Source: Paraphysomonas bandaiensis
Taxonomy: Eukaryota; Chrysophyceae
Direction: 5' to 3'
Length of the DNA: 30,634 nucleotides
NCBI GenBank assembly: GCA_965644295.1
Contig: CBFFRP010000438.1
Span: 1-30,634, forward strand
Below are positions 1-9,753 of this stretch, piece by piece. A model generated the notes under the pieces. It was not told the origin of the DNA. It worked only from the letters and a program-made list of their open reading frames with translations, and did not search any database. A program made the translations under genes and the position numbers. Numbering within the stretch: the first letter of the stretch is position 1; the number at the start of each line of letters is the position of its first letter.

Positions 1-113
1 GCGCACCCCGCGAGCGAGGAACGAAGAATGACCGCACGCCAACACTGCCTCCCATCGGTTCCATTTCAGCAATTTCAGGTACTCTTTAACTCTCTTTTCA
101 AAGTTCTTTGCAT

Positions 114-147
<34 letters not shown>

Positions 148-367
148 CCACCAATATTTAGCTTTAGATGGAATTTACCACCCACTTAGAGCTGCAATCC
201 CAAGCAACTCGACTCATTGAAAGCCAGTCGTACACTCTCCATACCAGGCATAGACGGGACTATCACCCTCCATGGTGCAATTTTCTTAGAGACTTTGCCC
301 GGTACGTTGAGCTGACTTAGCTTCTCCAGACTACAATTCCGAAGATTTTCAGTCTGAGCTCTTCCCG

Positions 368-421
<54 letters not shown>

Positions 422-464
422 TATATGCTTAAATTCAGCGGGTAATCTTGACTGATTGGAGGTC
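1..464 (-). rRNA. 28S (LSU) rRNA, 5' end, partial
   Basis: On the minus strand this reads as the 5' end of nuclear large-subunit rRNA. It has the conserved stretch just after ITS2 (ACCCGCTGAATTTAAGCATA, then the AAGCGGAGGAAAAGAAACTA block used for universal primers). The D1 core follows (AGTAACGGCGAGTGAAGCGG), running into the D2 flank (TACCGTGAGGGAAAGATGC). The gene runs off the left edge of the window. The boundary with ITS2 near 464 is inferred from the usual start of LSU. Confidence 0.95.
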
Positions 465-666
465 CGAACGGATACTCACCGGGGCTCCTTTTACGCTAGA
501 GATGATGAAAGCGCGGTGCTTCAGAACCATAAGGTACTGTCACGTCGCGCCACCTAACTCAAGCAGAGCAGGGGCGAGTTCGGATTAGTGTCTCATCTAA
601 GCACATTGACTGGTAAAGCCAAAGGCCGACCCAGCTAAGCCAACAAGGATTAACTGTGGGGATGAA
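465..666 (-). other. Internal transcribed spacer 2 (ITS2)
   Basis: Roughly 200 nt lie between the recognisable 5.8S 3' end and the 28S 5' end. There is no open reading frame of note, as expected for ITS2. Boundaries are approximate. It is the best species-level barcode in the window. Confidence 0.85.
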
Positions 667-763
667 CAGACACTCCAACAGACATACTCCCGAGTAACCG
701 GAAGTGCAAGTTGCGTTCAAAATTTTGATGACTCACTAAGATTTGCAATTCGCATTACGTCTT
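667..763 (-). rRNA. 5.8S rRNA, 3' part only (truncated)
   Basis: The minus strand shows the conserved 3' half of 5.8S: a GACGTAATGCGAATTGCA core, GTGAGTCATCAAAATTTTGA, then GAACGCAACTTGC. Similarity stops abruptly near 760-763, so the 5' half of 5.8S, ITS1 and 18S are missing. The break coincides with the outer end of a 26-bp inverted repeat (760-785/856-881). This is therefore a broken rDNA unit or a rearranged or assembly junction rather than a normal array. Confidence 0.85.
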
Positions 764-881
764 ACTGAATCCAATGTAGCTGACTCTCGTACTCTGTCAA
801 GAGCCTCCTCATTCGTAGTAATAACAATATAATTGAATAGCAATGAATATATAATAGTCAGCTACATTGGATTCAGTAAGA
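760..881. repeat. 26-bp perfect inverted repeat at the rDNA breakpoint
   Basis: Bases 760-785 and 856-881 are perfect reverse complements, with 70 nt between them. The left arm begins where 5.8S similarity ends. The right arm lies inside a plus-strand open frame that continues to 1013. The arms could be short terminal inverted repeats of a small element or a fold-back rearrangement scar. Confidence 0.85.
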
Positions 882-1545
882 ACAACCCTTAGGCTTATGC
901 TAGGAGGGCTGGATCCTTCCATTGTTAATGCCAATGAAGAGCAAATCCGAAATATCGGTATTGCTTTTGGCTTAAATAATGAAGAAGTAGAGATCCTGGT
1001 ATCTCAACGATAGCTTCCACTTTCGTATAGAGTTTCTCTCTAGCACCATATATAATGTTGTATTCGGAAAGTCCAGAACAAATAAGATACCCTAATTCGA
1101 GTATACTTCTTAACATATATTATACACGTGAATACAACAAAATACAATGCAATAAAAATCATTAGCAGACTATATAAGATACGTGACTAAATTACAAAAG
1201 GAAGAAATTCATGCCACCTTTCGTGTTGAGAAAATCTCCAAATGGCAGAAGAAAATTAGGGATGGGGTCTATACGTCAGAAACGAATCCCAAGAGGAGCC
1301 CATACGTCAGGAAGAGAAATGAAGACTAGTTATACAGCAAAATGCCAACGACGAAAATTTGCAGTGTTTTGAAGAGGGAAACAACTATCTATGGTTATTA
1401 ACCTCCAAATGAACCCATTCGACGACTACAAGACTATGATCAGGAGACTGAGAGCATTCGAGCATTCCACTGTAGACACCTTACTGACAGAATAGAGTAT
1501 ATGTCATCGTCACTTTTAGTAACACTTACTTCTATTCACACTTAG
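858..1545 (+). CDS. Unrecognised short-intron gene next to rDNA (5' end lost)
   Basis: Four coding-like blocks can be joined in frame by GT-AG introns. They are 858-998 (in-frame Met at 897; peptide includes LGGLDPSIVNANEEQIRNIG), 1201-1328 (KISKWQKKIRDGVYTSE), 1365-1393, and 1433-1545 (DYDQETESIRAFHCRH, ending TAG). The implied introns are 202, 36 and 39 nt. The product is hydrophilic and basic/acidic with no domain I recognise. The 5' side is cut by the inverted repeat at the rDNA breakpoint, so it may be a truncated gene or pseudogene. A competing minus-strand frame (925-1116) also looks codon-like, so strand and exon limits are uncertain. Confidence 0.35.
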
Positions 1546-1599
1546 TAACAACTTAGTAACACTATATAGTATATAATAAATATATTGTCAATGTATTGC

Positions 1600-1890
1600 A
1601 ATATATTAGTATGACTAATCAGTAGGTAAACACATTCGTAGATTTCATTTTCAGTATTAGTCATTAAGATCACATGACAACCAAACCAACTGCTGCTTAT
1701 AGCTACTAAAAATCCACCTCGTCCTCATCCTCTGAGCTCTGAGCCATCATCGATGAGGTCAACATCACCATATTCATCCACAGAATTAATTGAAATATGC
1801 TAGTATCCGGCCATAACTGTCGAATAGCGTTCAGAAACAACAGCATATTAAGTAGGATGGATACTTTTGCGCAACACTGATATAATATGT
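1600..1890. repeat. Dispersed repeat E, copy 1
   Basis: This stretch is recognisably similar to 21215-21540 in the same orientation. Shared blocks include GGTCAACATCACCATA/CGTCAACATCACCATACTCA, TTGAAATATGC, TATCCGGC or CATCCGGC, and TTTTGCGCAACACTGAT or TTTGCGCAACACTGAT. The copies are diverged with many indels, so this is an old interspersed repeat of unknown class. On the minus strand copy 1 has an acidic short frame (SSEDEDEVDF then stop), possibly the decayed C-terminus of an element protein. Confidence 0.6.
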
Positions 1891-2186
1891 TATATATCTA
1901 TGAGCAGTTTATTTTCCAGTTTCATCGTCTATTATGTACTCAATGTGATGTAATCTAAGTGTTGCTCTGTTAATAACGCATACGGTATCGTGTGAAGGAA
2001 ATCTGAGCCTGAGTTTCTATCATATAAAAGAATTGTTCCATATCTACCCTACTCAGTATCATTCAAGTCAACTTCTTCATATATATATACATATATATAT
2101 GGTCTCCTTGTTCAGACATACGCTTAATAATGATATGATCTCCTACCTTTCCATCTACTGATTATCATATTGCTGTTATAAGTGTA

Positions 2187-2343
2187 TGCCCCATTCTGAG
2201 AGCGTACCCTAGTGAAGTGCTAGGAGTGTTGACTAAGCTAAGTAACGTATAGATTATTAAGAAAAACCTCAGCGTATTCTCTGTGTGCCGGCACCAAGAA
2301 AACTTGTTCAGCTAGATCTACACTATACTTGCATAGCCTGTAT
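2187..2343 (+). mobile_element. MITE-like repeat, copy A (3'-truncated)
   Basis: It starts TGCCCCATTCTGAGAGCGTA and is nearly identical to 9741-9895 (copy B), with a few substitutions and small indels. It is related to the reverse complement of 15361-15853 (copy C). Similarity stops at about 2343, where an (ATGT)n tract begins. This copy is therefore truncated by the tract and the retroelement palindrome that follows. Confidence 0.75.
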
Positions 2344-2371
2344 GTATGCACGTATGTATGTATGTATGTAT

Positions 2372-2872
2372 TGTGGTGGCTGATGCTCTAAGTCGAGTTT
2401 GTGGGGTGGACGCATCCGACGAGGTAGTGGAGCCTTTCCAGCATATTCGCGAGTGGGCTCGTGAAGTTCGCACCTTTCGAAATGTCAAGGATGTCATGGA
2501 CTGGGGTGCGGACCTCAAGTTGAGGCTAGAGAAGGAAGAAGGCTCATGGACATGGGAGGAGAACAAGGTTTGGATAGAGGATTTCAAACGTTCCCTCCGT
2601 ATTGATCTTCCGAGTTTGATCATGGAACGGAAGATCAATACGGAGGGAACGTTTGAAATCCTCTATCCAAACCTTGTTCTCCTCCCATGTCCATGAGCCT
2701 TCTTCCTTCTCTAGCCTCAACTTGAGGTCCGCACCCCAGTCCATGACATCCTTGACATTTCGAAAGGTGCGAACTTCACGAGCCCACTCGCGAATATGCT
2801 GGAAATGTTCCTCTACCTCGTCGGATGCGTCCACCCCACAAACTCGACGCACTAAGAGCATCAGCCACCACA
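2372..2872. mobile_element. Head-to-head Ty3/Gypsy pol fragments forming a palindrome
   Basis: Arms 2372-2612 and 2628-2872 are reverse complements (a few mismatches, one 4-nt indel) around a 15-nt loop. Read on the plus strand, the left arm encodes VVADALSR followed by about 75 charged residues (KLRLEKEEGSWTWEENK). The (N)VVADALSR motif marks the end of the RNase H domain of Ty3/Gypsy polyproteins, so each arm is the RNase H-integrase linker. The right arm has the same sequence on the minus strand, with its ADALSR region frameshifted by the indel. (ATGT)n flanks both sides. No LTR or remaining pol domain is present, so these are dead fragments. Confidence 0.75.
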
Positions 2873-2902
2873 GTATGTATGTACTGAGAGGTGTATATAT
2901 GC

Positions 2903-2972
2903 ATGTATGTATGTATGTATGTATGTATGTATGTATGTATGTATGTATGTATGTATGTATGTATGTATGTAT
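2903..2972. repeat. (ATGT)n microsatellite
   Basis: About 17 perfect tetranucleotide copies. The right flank (2973-2995, CCTACCACACAAGTCCAGAA...) matches 22 of 23 bases of the reverse complement of 5289-5311, which flanks the 5313-5509 microsatellite. Confidence 0.97.
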
Positions 2973-3345
2973 CCTACCACACAAGTCCAGAAAAATTAAT
3001 TCTGTTTTTTTGTATGGGAGTGTGTGTAGGGGGGGGGTTGAAGTGGAGATATTCTGGTCTGCAGAATTCTGCGTTTATGTACGTGATTCTGCGTTAATGT
3101 ACGTCCCTCTTAACGACCATATCGAGCGTATGGCTGCGTAAAAGTACTTATATATATATATAGTCTTGTAGAGGACTCTTATTACTACTATGTGCCTTAC
3201 TGACAATATCTACCGTGTGTAATCAGGTCAGTATTCCCAGTGAATAAGCGAACGTCATGAAATAACAAATATGTTCCAGTGGCCACCATAAGGCGCGATG
3301 ACAACACCTAAGAACTGTTTAAGTATCGATATCAGGCAGTCTAAT

Positions 3346-3861
3346 ATGCCATACCTCTCATTGGGTGGCTTCATACTCCACTACGTTTGCCATAAAGGTG
3401 TCTGGTATTACACTTACCAGGGTCAGTCAGAGCAGTGTAAATTGATTGATGATAATTAGAATTGTTGTAGTTTCTTAGAGCCGTGCACAAACTGGTGATG
3501 GGGGAGTACTTAATGCCTGTCACTTGTATTTTTTGCGAGCCGAGCCAGGAAATGCGTTGACTGTGGCCAAGCATTACTGCTTCGAATTGATTGGCAATCG
3601 AAGCAAGCCTTTGTAGTGCTACAGTTGAGAGACGTGTTGATGCGTATTCCGAACGGCAATGTCAGTGATACCGTCAAATTAGTTTTTAATGTTTGCATGT
3701 GTTGCAACGTTAAATATCGGGATGTACCGAAACCTTCATAAGATCAATTAGAAGCATATCTAGAGGACAAAACAAGAGTTATTATTGATAGTTATCCAAG
3801 TCAAGAACTATCCAGTATCAAGAATTATAGTCCAAAGCTTCATGGAATGTACAGCTTGTGA
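3346..3861 (+). CDS. Unrecognised multi-exon gene
   Basis: Exon 1 (3346-3436) begins ATG and encodes MPYLSLGGFILHYVCHKGVW. A 34-nt intron leads to exon 2 (from 3471; FLRAVHKLVMGEYLMP). A long open frame then runs from about 3545 (KCVDCGQALLLRIDWQSKQ, LRDVLMRIPNGNVSDTVK). A 42-nt GT-AG intron (about 3700-3741) would remove an in-frame TAA and join VFNVCM to YQLEAYLEDKTRVIIDSYPS, ending at TGA 3859-3861. The exon 2/3 junction is not settled: it needs a 19-nt intron (3526-3544) or a frameshift. A later exon may follow. No family recognised; a decayed gene is possible. Confidence 0.35.
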
Positions 3862-4740
3862 AAGGTTTAAACTTGGCACAAAGGTGTACATGAATTTCTA
3901 ATGAGAAAGCAAAGAAATTAACTTCGATTAGTTTGGATATATATATTTTTAGTAAGCCATTCGTGCCTATGATTATTATTTCCGTAATTAAGTGTTTGAA
4001 TCATCGCTTGGGGGTGTTGAAGTGCTGTCCGAGATAGTTTCCAGTAGTTTTAATATTTATAGATATTGTAGTGCGTATGTATTGTGTTATATCCACACAT
4101 TAAGCTACAACCAACTCCATAATGGGGTAATAATATAATAAAAGCATACCGGGGTACTGAGGGGAGGTTGTAAGGCACTGAGGTAGCATGCATGGGTGCC
4201 TTGGCTAGTGGCTATACCTAGGCAGTACGGAGAATTAGGAGAGAAGAGTGCATAATATTCAATTGTTATAAAACATATATATATATAATTTCAAGATTAT
4301 GAAAGCATTATAGACATAGCATAGAGTGTACTTTGATGCTTTGGTTTCCTCTGGGGGTGATATGGGGGCTGATGGGGTGGTGCATGTAAGTGCTTGTGAT
4401 TGGGGTATAATGTATAATTAGTAGTTGGTGTGATAAGAGTTTCCATACGCGTCAACATGTGTATAAAGCCAAAATATAGCTAAACATACAATGTTCATAT
4501 TGTATACAATGTACTTGTCATGTTTTTCATCATCTGGAGGTCACCTAACAGCCTCTGGTGGTTGACATATAGAGGAGAACTATATCTGTATTGGAATAGT
4601 AAACTACAAGCTTATTATTATTATTTCTTGGGTTATCTGCTGTCAACGTATATGTACTTATGATTTACTTGCTTTTACGGTGTCTATGAAGATGCACTCG
4701 GCTCAAGGGCTCACTGTGATGAATATTGGTGATATGCACA
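3862..4740. other. AT-rich intergenic DNA
   Basis: No frame that I can support as coding, no RNA gene and no clear repeat is seen here. It has a TATA-rich run near 4275-4288 and several G-rich patches (about 4340-4400). Confidence 0.5.
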
Positions 4741-5155
4741 TTAAGGGTGTGAGCGTGTGTCAATGTGTTTCAACTCTGTACATATTTTCATAATCTCACT
4801 ATAGAAAAGACAAAAGTTACACGCTCTATGAGTATAAATATACATAGACTCCGTATATTTAAGTCAACTTTTGGCCTTCTACTGCTCTTCTTCTTCATAC
4901 TTACCAGATCGCCTGCTTGCTCAATAAGATGCTTAATAACGACTGGAATGACCCACTTAATGATGCCACGAATAAACCTCGTTTTATATTTCCTTTAAAG
5001 GGTTGTGACATTGCTGTCTTATGTCGATATTGTCTTGTATTTGTTGCTATCTTTTAATGTGTCTATCATGTCTTTTATCTCTTCCACAGATAGAGCTCCA
5101 TTATTGGGGTAAACCGTATGCAATAAATTACCTTTTTTACATCTACCCTTTTCTC
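4741..5155 (-). CDS. Coding-like minus-strand exons, unrecognised
   Basis: Three coherent minus-strand segments occur. About 5155-5023 encodes GRCKKGNLLHTVYPNNGALS then VEEIKDMIDTLKDSNKYK before TAA. About 5000-4905 has two open frames, one reading RGIIKWVIPVVIKHLIEQAG up to a good GTAAGT donor at 4904. 4798-4741, after a TTTTCTATAG acceptor, encodes EIMKICTELKHIDTRSHP and ends TAA. The 106-nt intron 4799-4904 joins the last two cleanly in one frame, but I could not connect the first block without a frameshift. This is either an incompletely resolved gene or a decaying one. Confidence 0.3.
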
Positions 5156-5288
5156 AATAGAATGCTGTATTTTTAGGGTAAAAATAGTAAAAATAGTAAA
5201 AATGGGAGAAAAAAATAAATTGCCGCCATCCTTTAATCTGAGGGTGTGAGGAATAGTGAGTGGTGATGATGAGTGAGAACTTTTCTCG

Positions 5289-5311
5289 TTTTTCTGGACT
5301 TGTCTGGTAGG
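5289..5311 (-). repeat. Microsatellite-flanking 23-bp repeat
   Basis: Its reverse complement matches 2973-2995 at 22 of 23 bases. In both places it directly abuts an (ATGT)n tract. This suggests that the microsatellites moved or grew with a mobile sequence rather than arising independently. Confidence 0.7.
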
Positions 5312-5312
5312 A

Positions 5313-5509
5313 ATGTATGTATGTATGTATGTATGTATGTATGTATGTATGTATGTATGTATGTATGTATGTATGTATGTATGTATGTATGTATGTATGT
5401 ATGTATGTATGTAGGTATGTATGTATGTATGTATGTATGTATGTATGTATGTATGTATGTATGTATGTATGTATGTATGTATGTATGTATGTACGTACGT
5501 AGGTAGGTA
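5313..5509. repeat. (ATGT)n microsatellite, about 49 copies
   Basis: Nearly pure ATGT repeats with one interruption (GTAGGTATG near 5412) and a degenerate right end (GTACGTACGTAGGTAGGT). It has no in-frame stop in most frames, which creates artefactual long open frames on both strands. Confidence 0.98.
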
Positions 5510-5657
5510 TCTGACTGCTAGGAAAATTCTTTTGTTTGGTTTGTGTCCTCGTAATATGTATGTCTAGTCGTACTCTGTGCCGTATATAATATATATACAT
5601 ACTCATCTGCTGTAACACTCTATTAGTCTCATATAAACTTTGAATCAGTGTTCATAT

Positions 5658-7203
5658 ATGTCGCATATATCAGTTCTTAATGATGATGTTCTTCATCTCA
5701 TTATCTCTATGATCCCACATGGAGCTCTCCTTCCAGTGAAACTGTCTTGTAAGAGATTTCACACTATGGTTGATTTTGCATACATCTCGCCAAAGTACTG
5801 GCACTTTTAAGGTTGCGTGGATAGGATATAAGCGGGTGATAAAATGGGTTCCTAACCCTCACTATTGTATTAACAACTCAATGGTCTCATGGGCTCTGTC
5901 TATGGGTTGCCCACATGTCGATCTAATGAGTACATGTGCACTATGCGGCAGACTAGAGCAGATGATACACCTCATGAGCCATATACGTACACATACACAC
6001 ACACACGACCCCACATACATATGGGGTCAGAGATTGACTGCAGCTAAAGCTGCACAGGGTGGACACTTGGATGTACTGAAGTGGCTTCGTTCACAGGACC
6101 CTCCATGTCCCTGGGGTAGAATCACTTGTATTAAAGCTGCAGAGGGTGGACACTTGGATGTTCTGAAGTGGCTTCGTTCACAGGACCCTCCATGTCCCTG
6201 GGGTAGAATCATTTGTATTAAAGCTGCACAGGGTGGACACTTGGATGTACTGAAGTGGCTTCGTTCACAGGACCCTCCATGTCCCTGGGATGTACTTACT
6301 TGCAGGTATGCTGCAGAGGGTGGACACTTGGATGTACTGAAGTGGCTTCGTTCACAGGACCCTCCATGTCCCTGGGATAGATGGACTTGCATTTGTGCTG
6401 CAAGAGGTGGACACTTGGATGTACTGAAATGGGTTCATTCACAGGACCCTCCATGTCCCTGGGTCTGGGATGCGGAAAGTTGCATTGGTGCTGCAGAGGG
6501 TGGACAATTGGAGGCATTGAAGTGGCTTCGTTCACAGGACCTTCCATGTCGATGGAATGAACAGACTTGCTATGCTGCTGCACAGGGTGGACACTTGGAG
6601 GTACTAAAGTGGCTTCGTTCACAGGACCCTCCATGTCCATGGAGTAAAACCTCTTGCGATTGTGCTGCAGAGGGTGGACACGTGGAGGTGCTAAAGTGGC
6701 TTCGTTCACAGGACCCTCCATGTCCCTGGGATGAAGAGACTTGCAAGGATGCTGCTTATTGTGGACACTTGGATGTACTGAAGTGGCTTCGTTCACAGGA
6801 CCCTCCATGTCCCTGGGATGAACTTACTTGCAGGTATGCTGCAGAGGGTGGACACTTGGATGTACTGAAGTGGCTTCGTTCACAGGACCCTCCATGTCCC
6901 TGGGATGAACTTACTTGCAGGTATGCTGCACAGGGTGGACACTTGGATGTACTGAAGTGGCTTCGTTCACAGGACCCTCCATGTCCCTGGGATGAACAGA
7001 CTTGCTTTACTGCTCTTATTGGTAAAAGATTGAATGTTCTGAAGTGGCTTCGTTCACAGGACCCTCCATGTCCCTGGGATGAATGGACTTGCACTACTGC
7101 TATCAGCTATGGATGGACAGTTGAATGTCCTGAATCGGCTTCATTCCCAGGACACAGGGAAATGTTGCTGCAGGACACAGGACACACAGAGAGGAGGAAG
7201 TAG
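5658..7203 (+). CDS. F-box-like protein with CPW-type ankyrin-like repeat array
   Basis: Exon 1 (5658-5768) encodes an F-box-like N-terminus (SVLNDDVLHLIISMIP, LPVKLSCKRFH). A 43-nt GT-AG intron (5769-5811) restores the frame into exon 2 (5812-7203), for about 500 residues. From about residue 112 there are 12 tandem units of 29-30 residues (87-90 nt), with consensus TCRYAAEGGHLDVLKWLRSQ then DPPCPWDE. This is the ankyrin-like array common in algal and oomycete proteins. F-box plus protein-binding repeats suggest a substrate receptor for an SCF ubiquitin ligase (inference). The repeats are nearly identical in DNA. The last unit breaks by a 1-nt frameshift near 7108-7116, which changes the C-terminus. 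A frameshift instead of the intron is the alternative for the 5' part. Confidence 0.75.
6040..7110 (+). repeat. 87-bp tandem repeat array inside the ankyrin-like gene
   Basis: About 12 direct copies carry an almost invariant core from GGTGGACACTTGGATGTACT to the end of ACCCTCCATGTCCCTGGGA. They differ mainly in the variable 10-15 nt around the ACTTGC codon pair. Such uniformity implies recent expansion or gene conversion. Confidence 0.95.
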
Positions 7204-8100
7204 GCAACCGGCGCTTGTGCTGCAAAGGCATCCCTCTTGCGCCGGGAAGGCGCTCCGTACAAAGTTTTATTATTCTTTCCTTATCACTCTAAGTTCTTAT
7301 CATAATAAGAGTAATACTATACTTTAAATAACAACTTATCAAGATTTGATATATCTTACGAATGGAATAAAATTAACACCTAATACTGAGAATTAGAAAT
7401 TATAATCCATGTCTCATATCATTCACTAATTTCATGTTATCACTACAACCACTCTTCTCTCGTACGATATTACATCGTCACTATCCTCTCTGCATGACCA
7501 CAATATATCCGTTTTACGTTTCACTACTATATACTTAACTATATACTTAAGGTCATGGTGTAAGGGACAGTTGCACCATGGTGCCCGCAGCGATGCACAA
7601 GCAGTCACTAGTAGTATATAGCACGCCCAGTTATTAGTTAGCCTAGAGATGTAAAACTAGTTTCTGGACACAACTGTTCTCATGTAATAATCAGATATTC
7701 TTATATGGTCATGGTGTTAGATCTTATAATACGGTTAACCACTACTGTATACTTTGAGGGGCGGTATAGTTATATTTAACCACGGGCAATAAGGAGGTTA
7801 TATCGTCCCGCGCTCAAAATTTTGAAACGAGGGCGAAAAGCCCGAGTTTTAATATTATATTGAAAATATTGAAATTCTTATTATTTAGCAAGCGGCGTTA
7901 AAAATCTGCACCAATGTAGTGGCTAGTTGAATGCTAGACAGACTATTTAGACCTCTACCCATAACTAATCAGCACACACTTTTTTTATCCTACTATTTAG
8001 CGCTACAGAAGCTGCTTGTGCGTCGCCGCAAGCACCAAGGTGCGACCAAACCGTTCTTAATGTTGATTCTGAGGTTCGCCGTGATCGTGTGTCCTAGGAC
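7204..8100. other. Intergenic DNA with diverged repeats
   Basis: 7204-7327 continues, in another frame, the decayed last repeat unit of the upstream gene (QLNVLNRLHSQD onward). 7410-7760 is a diverged copy of dispersed repeat D, also at about 16310-16540 and 17975-18170. Shared blocks are CGTACGATATTACATCGTCACTATC/CTTGTACGATCTTATATCGTCACTATC and GTTAACCACTACTGTAT. No supported gene is seen, although 7931-8116 is open on the plus strand. Confidence 0.5.
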
Positions 8101-9550
8101 TCACTGGCGGATGTGATCAGGGGGTCTCCCCCTGGGATGAGATTCCGCCGGGCTGTGTGGAGGCACAGGGTTCTGTAGTAAGGTTCTGAGTGTACCTAGC
8201 GTTAGGCGTGTGGTCTGAGAGGTGGGTGGAGGGGTGTAATGTGGTGCTGTGGCGGGAATATAATCAGTGAGCAAAGCAAGTGGTGGATCGGTCATTTTTG
8301 GAGATTTGGTTTGTCTAGTCCCCGTACATTTTTGCGGTCCGTCACCACTATTGTCGGAGGAAAATTCCTTCCCTTGGTGAGTGTATGAGGGGTAGTTGCA
8401 GGATTGTCGCTGTTGTGTCCTTTGAACTCCTCTGGACCTATATGGTGATTCCTTATGGAGACGAATGCTTACAAGTGTAGGAATTATTTCTAGCAGTGGA
8501 TGAAGCTTTTGCTGTCTTAGCCAGCGGCAGAGAACACATGCAAGAGAGTGTATAGCTGGACAGGAGTGGGATATGAGGGTCATCCGGTGTGTCCAGCAAC
8601 AGGGAGTCGAGAGGGAGTGTGATGATCCAAGATGAGGCACACTATCTGATTGAGGAGTGTGAGACTGTGTACTATAACTAGGTCTGCCAAGGTCGAGTAC
8701 TCTGATAGACCTATGCACGAGATGATCATGATGGTCTTGTGGAGAGACTCGGATGTCCTCAACTGCCCTTGTTAGTGTGTACGTTAATGCAGGGGGTACA
8801 GGCTGAGGCATATATAGTGTGCGTGGAAGAGAGATGACGGCAAGGTATCAGAGACGAAGGGAGGGGAGATAGTTTGTCTGGGGGTTTTTGAGGAGGAGGT
8901 AGAGTGTAAGGTGCGTGTGTACGACAGTGCAGTGGTGTTATGAGTGTGTTGGACAGAGAGAGAGAGAGCTGGTGATGTGTCCAACAGTACAGGTATACAA
9001 GTACATGTACATCACCCAATGAGGTGTGTATACTGTAGGGATGATAGGTAGGCAGGGTGATGGGGGAGGCTGCTAGGTTACTGCACCTCTGGCAAACCAT
9101 ATTGACTTGGCTTGTGTGGTTGTCAAGAGATAGTCCATTTGTACTATGGAATGGGGTCGATAAGAAGGAGGGGGTGCAGAGCATGTACGAGGAGGCAGTT
9201 TGTGATTACCTGTCCACGGGAGCCACGCTATAAATCGCTGTAACCGGAGAGATCGGTGTACTAAACGTGGGTGTCTACTAGGGTGGTAGTAGAGAGTAGG
9301 TTGCAGCGCTGCAGTGGTGCAGGCACATGATTTAACTGAGACAGTTAGGCAAAAGGGGAATTGCAATGCCAAGCAATGGAGCTTGGAATGTTTGGACAAG
9401 AGTTTTGTCGGTAAGGTGGTGGTGTGATACAAAATGCAGCAGTGTGTGCGGAGAAGATGCCATACTGGGCCTGGGCCAGCCAATGTAACACAGCCACGGT
9501 CTCAACTGAGACATAGAGCGTGGTGCGAGATGAAAAGATGTAACTTTTTG
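8101..9550 (-). pseudogene. C/T-rich decayed region, possibly an old retroelement
   Basis: The minus strand is C-rich and carries overlapping long open frames (8101-8811, 8759-9184, 9073-9483) but no single intact product. Short pieces resemble a retroviral-type integrase in order: a His-rich segment then CACT (9300-9430), SIVQMDYL near 9130, and THQGKEFSSD near 8377. The spacing of the last two is far too long for an intact integrase core. Proline/serine/threonine-rich composition could produce such hits by chance. I cannot name the element, and the call is weak. Confidence 0.22.
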
Positions 9551-9606
9551 TTGGGCTATATTTTCAACCAGATCAAGGGAATTATCCCGAGTCTTAAAAG
9601 TTAGAC

Positions 9607-9753
9607 AAGGGACGATACTCCTTATCCCTAGGTTTAATTGCAGCTTATCCTCATGATGTTGAAAACTTAATAATATTAGATCGTAGAGCTATTAGAAGCT
9701 TGGTTTCTGTAATACGAAATAGGTGTTTCCTGATTAACATTGCCCCATTCTGA
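9607..9753 (+). pseudogene. Coding-like fragment cut by a MITE
   Basis: An open plus-strand frame encodes LGLIAAYPHDVENLIILDRR then AIRSLVSVIRNRCF before running into the MITE-like element at 9741 and stopping. The codon pattern looks protein-coding, but I do not recognise the family. An in-frame TAA lies just upstream, so it is either one exon or a dead fragment. Confidence 0.3.

Noticed and set aside
4765-4998. 77-codon plus-strand frame
   Set aside because: Its composition is poor, and it overlaps better minus-strand exon candidates with good splice sites.
5273-5618. Long open frames of MYVC and YIHT repeats over ATGT tracts (also near 2544-3141 and 20176-20515)
   Set aside because: They are translations of a stop-free tetranucleotide repeat. 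In 20162-20391 the tract is clearly intronic, so these are not proteins.
6027-7094. Antisense open frames over the ankyrin-like array (GHGGSCERSHFSTSKCPP repeats)
   Set aside because: They mirror the sense repeat, whose codons happen to lack antisense stops. The sense strand matches a known repeat family.
6040-7110. Regular direct repeats as a CRISPR array
   Set aside because: The 87-bp units are contiguous, in frame and protein-coding, with no spacers. The genome is eukaryotic.
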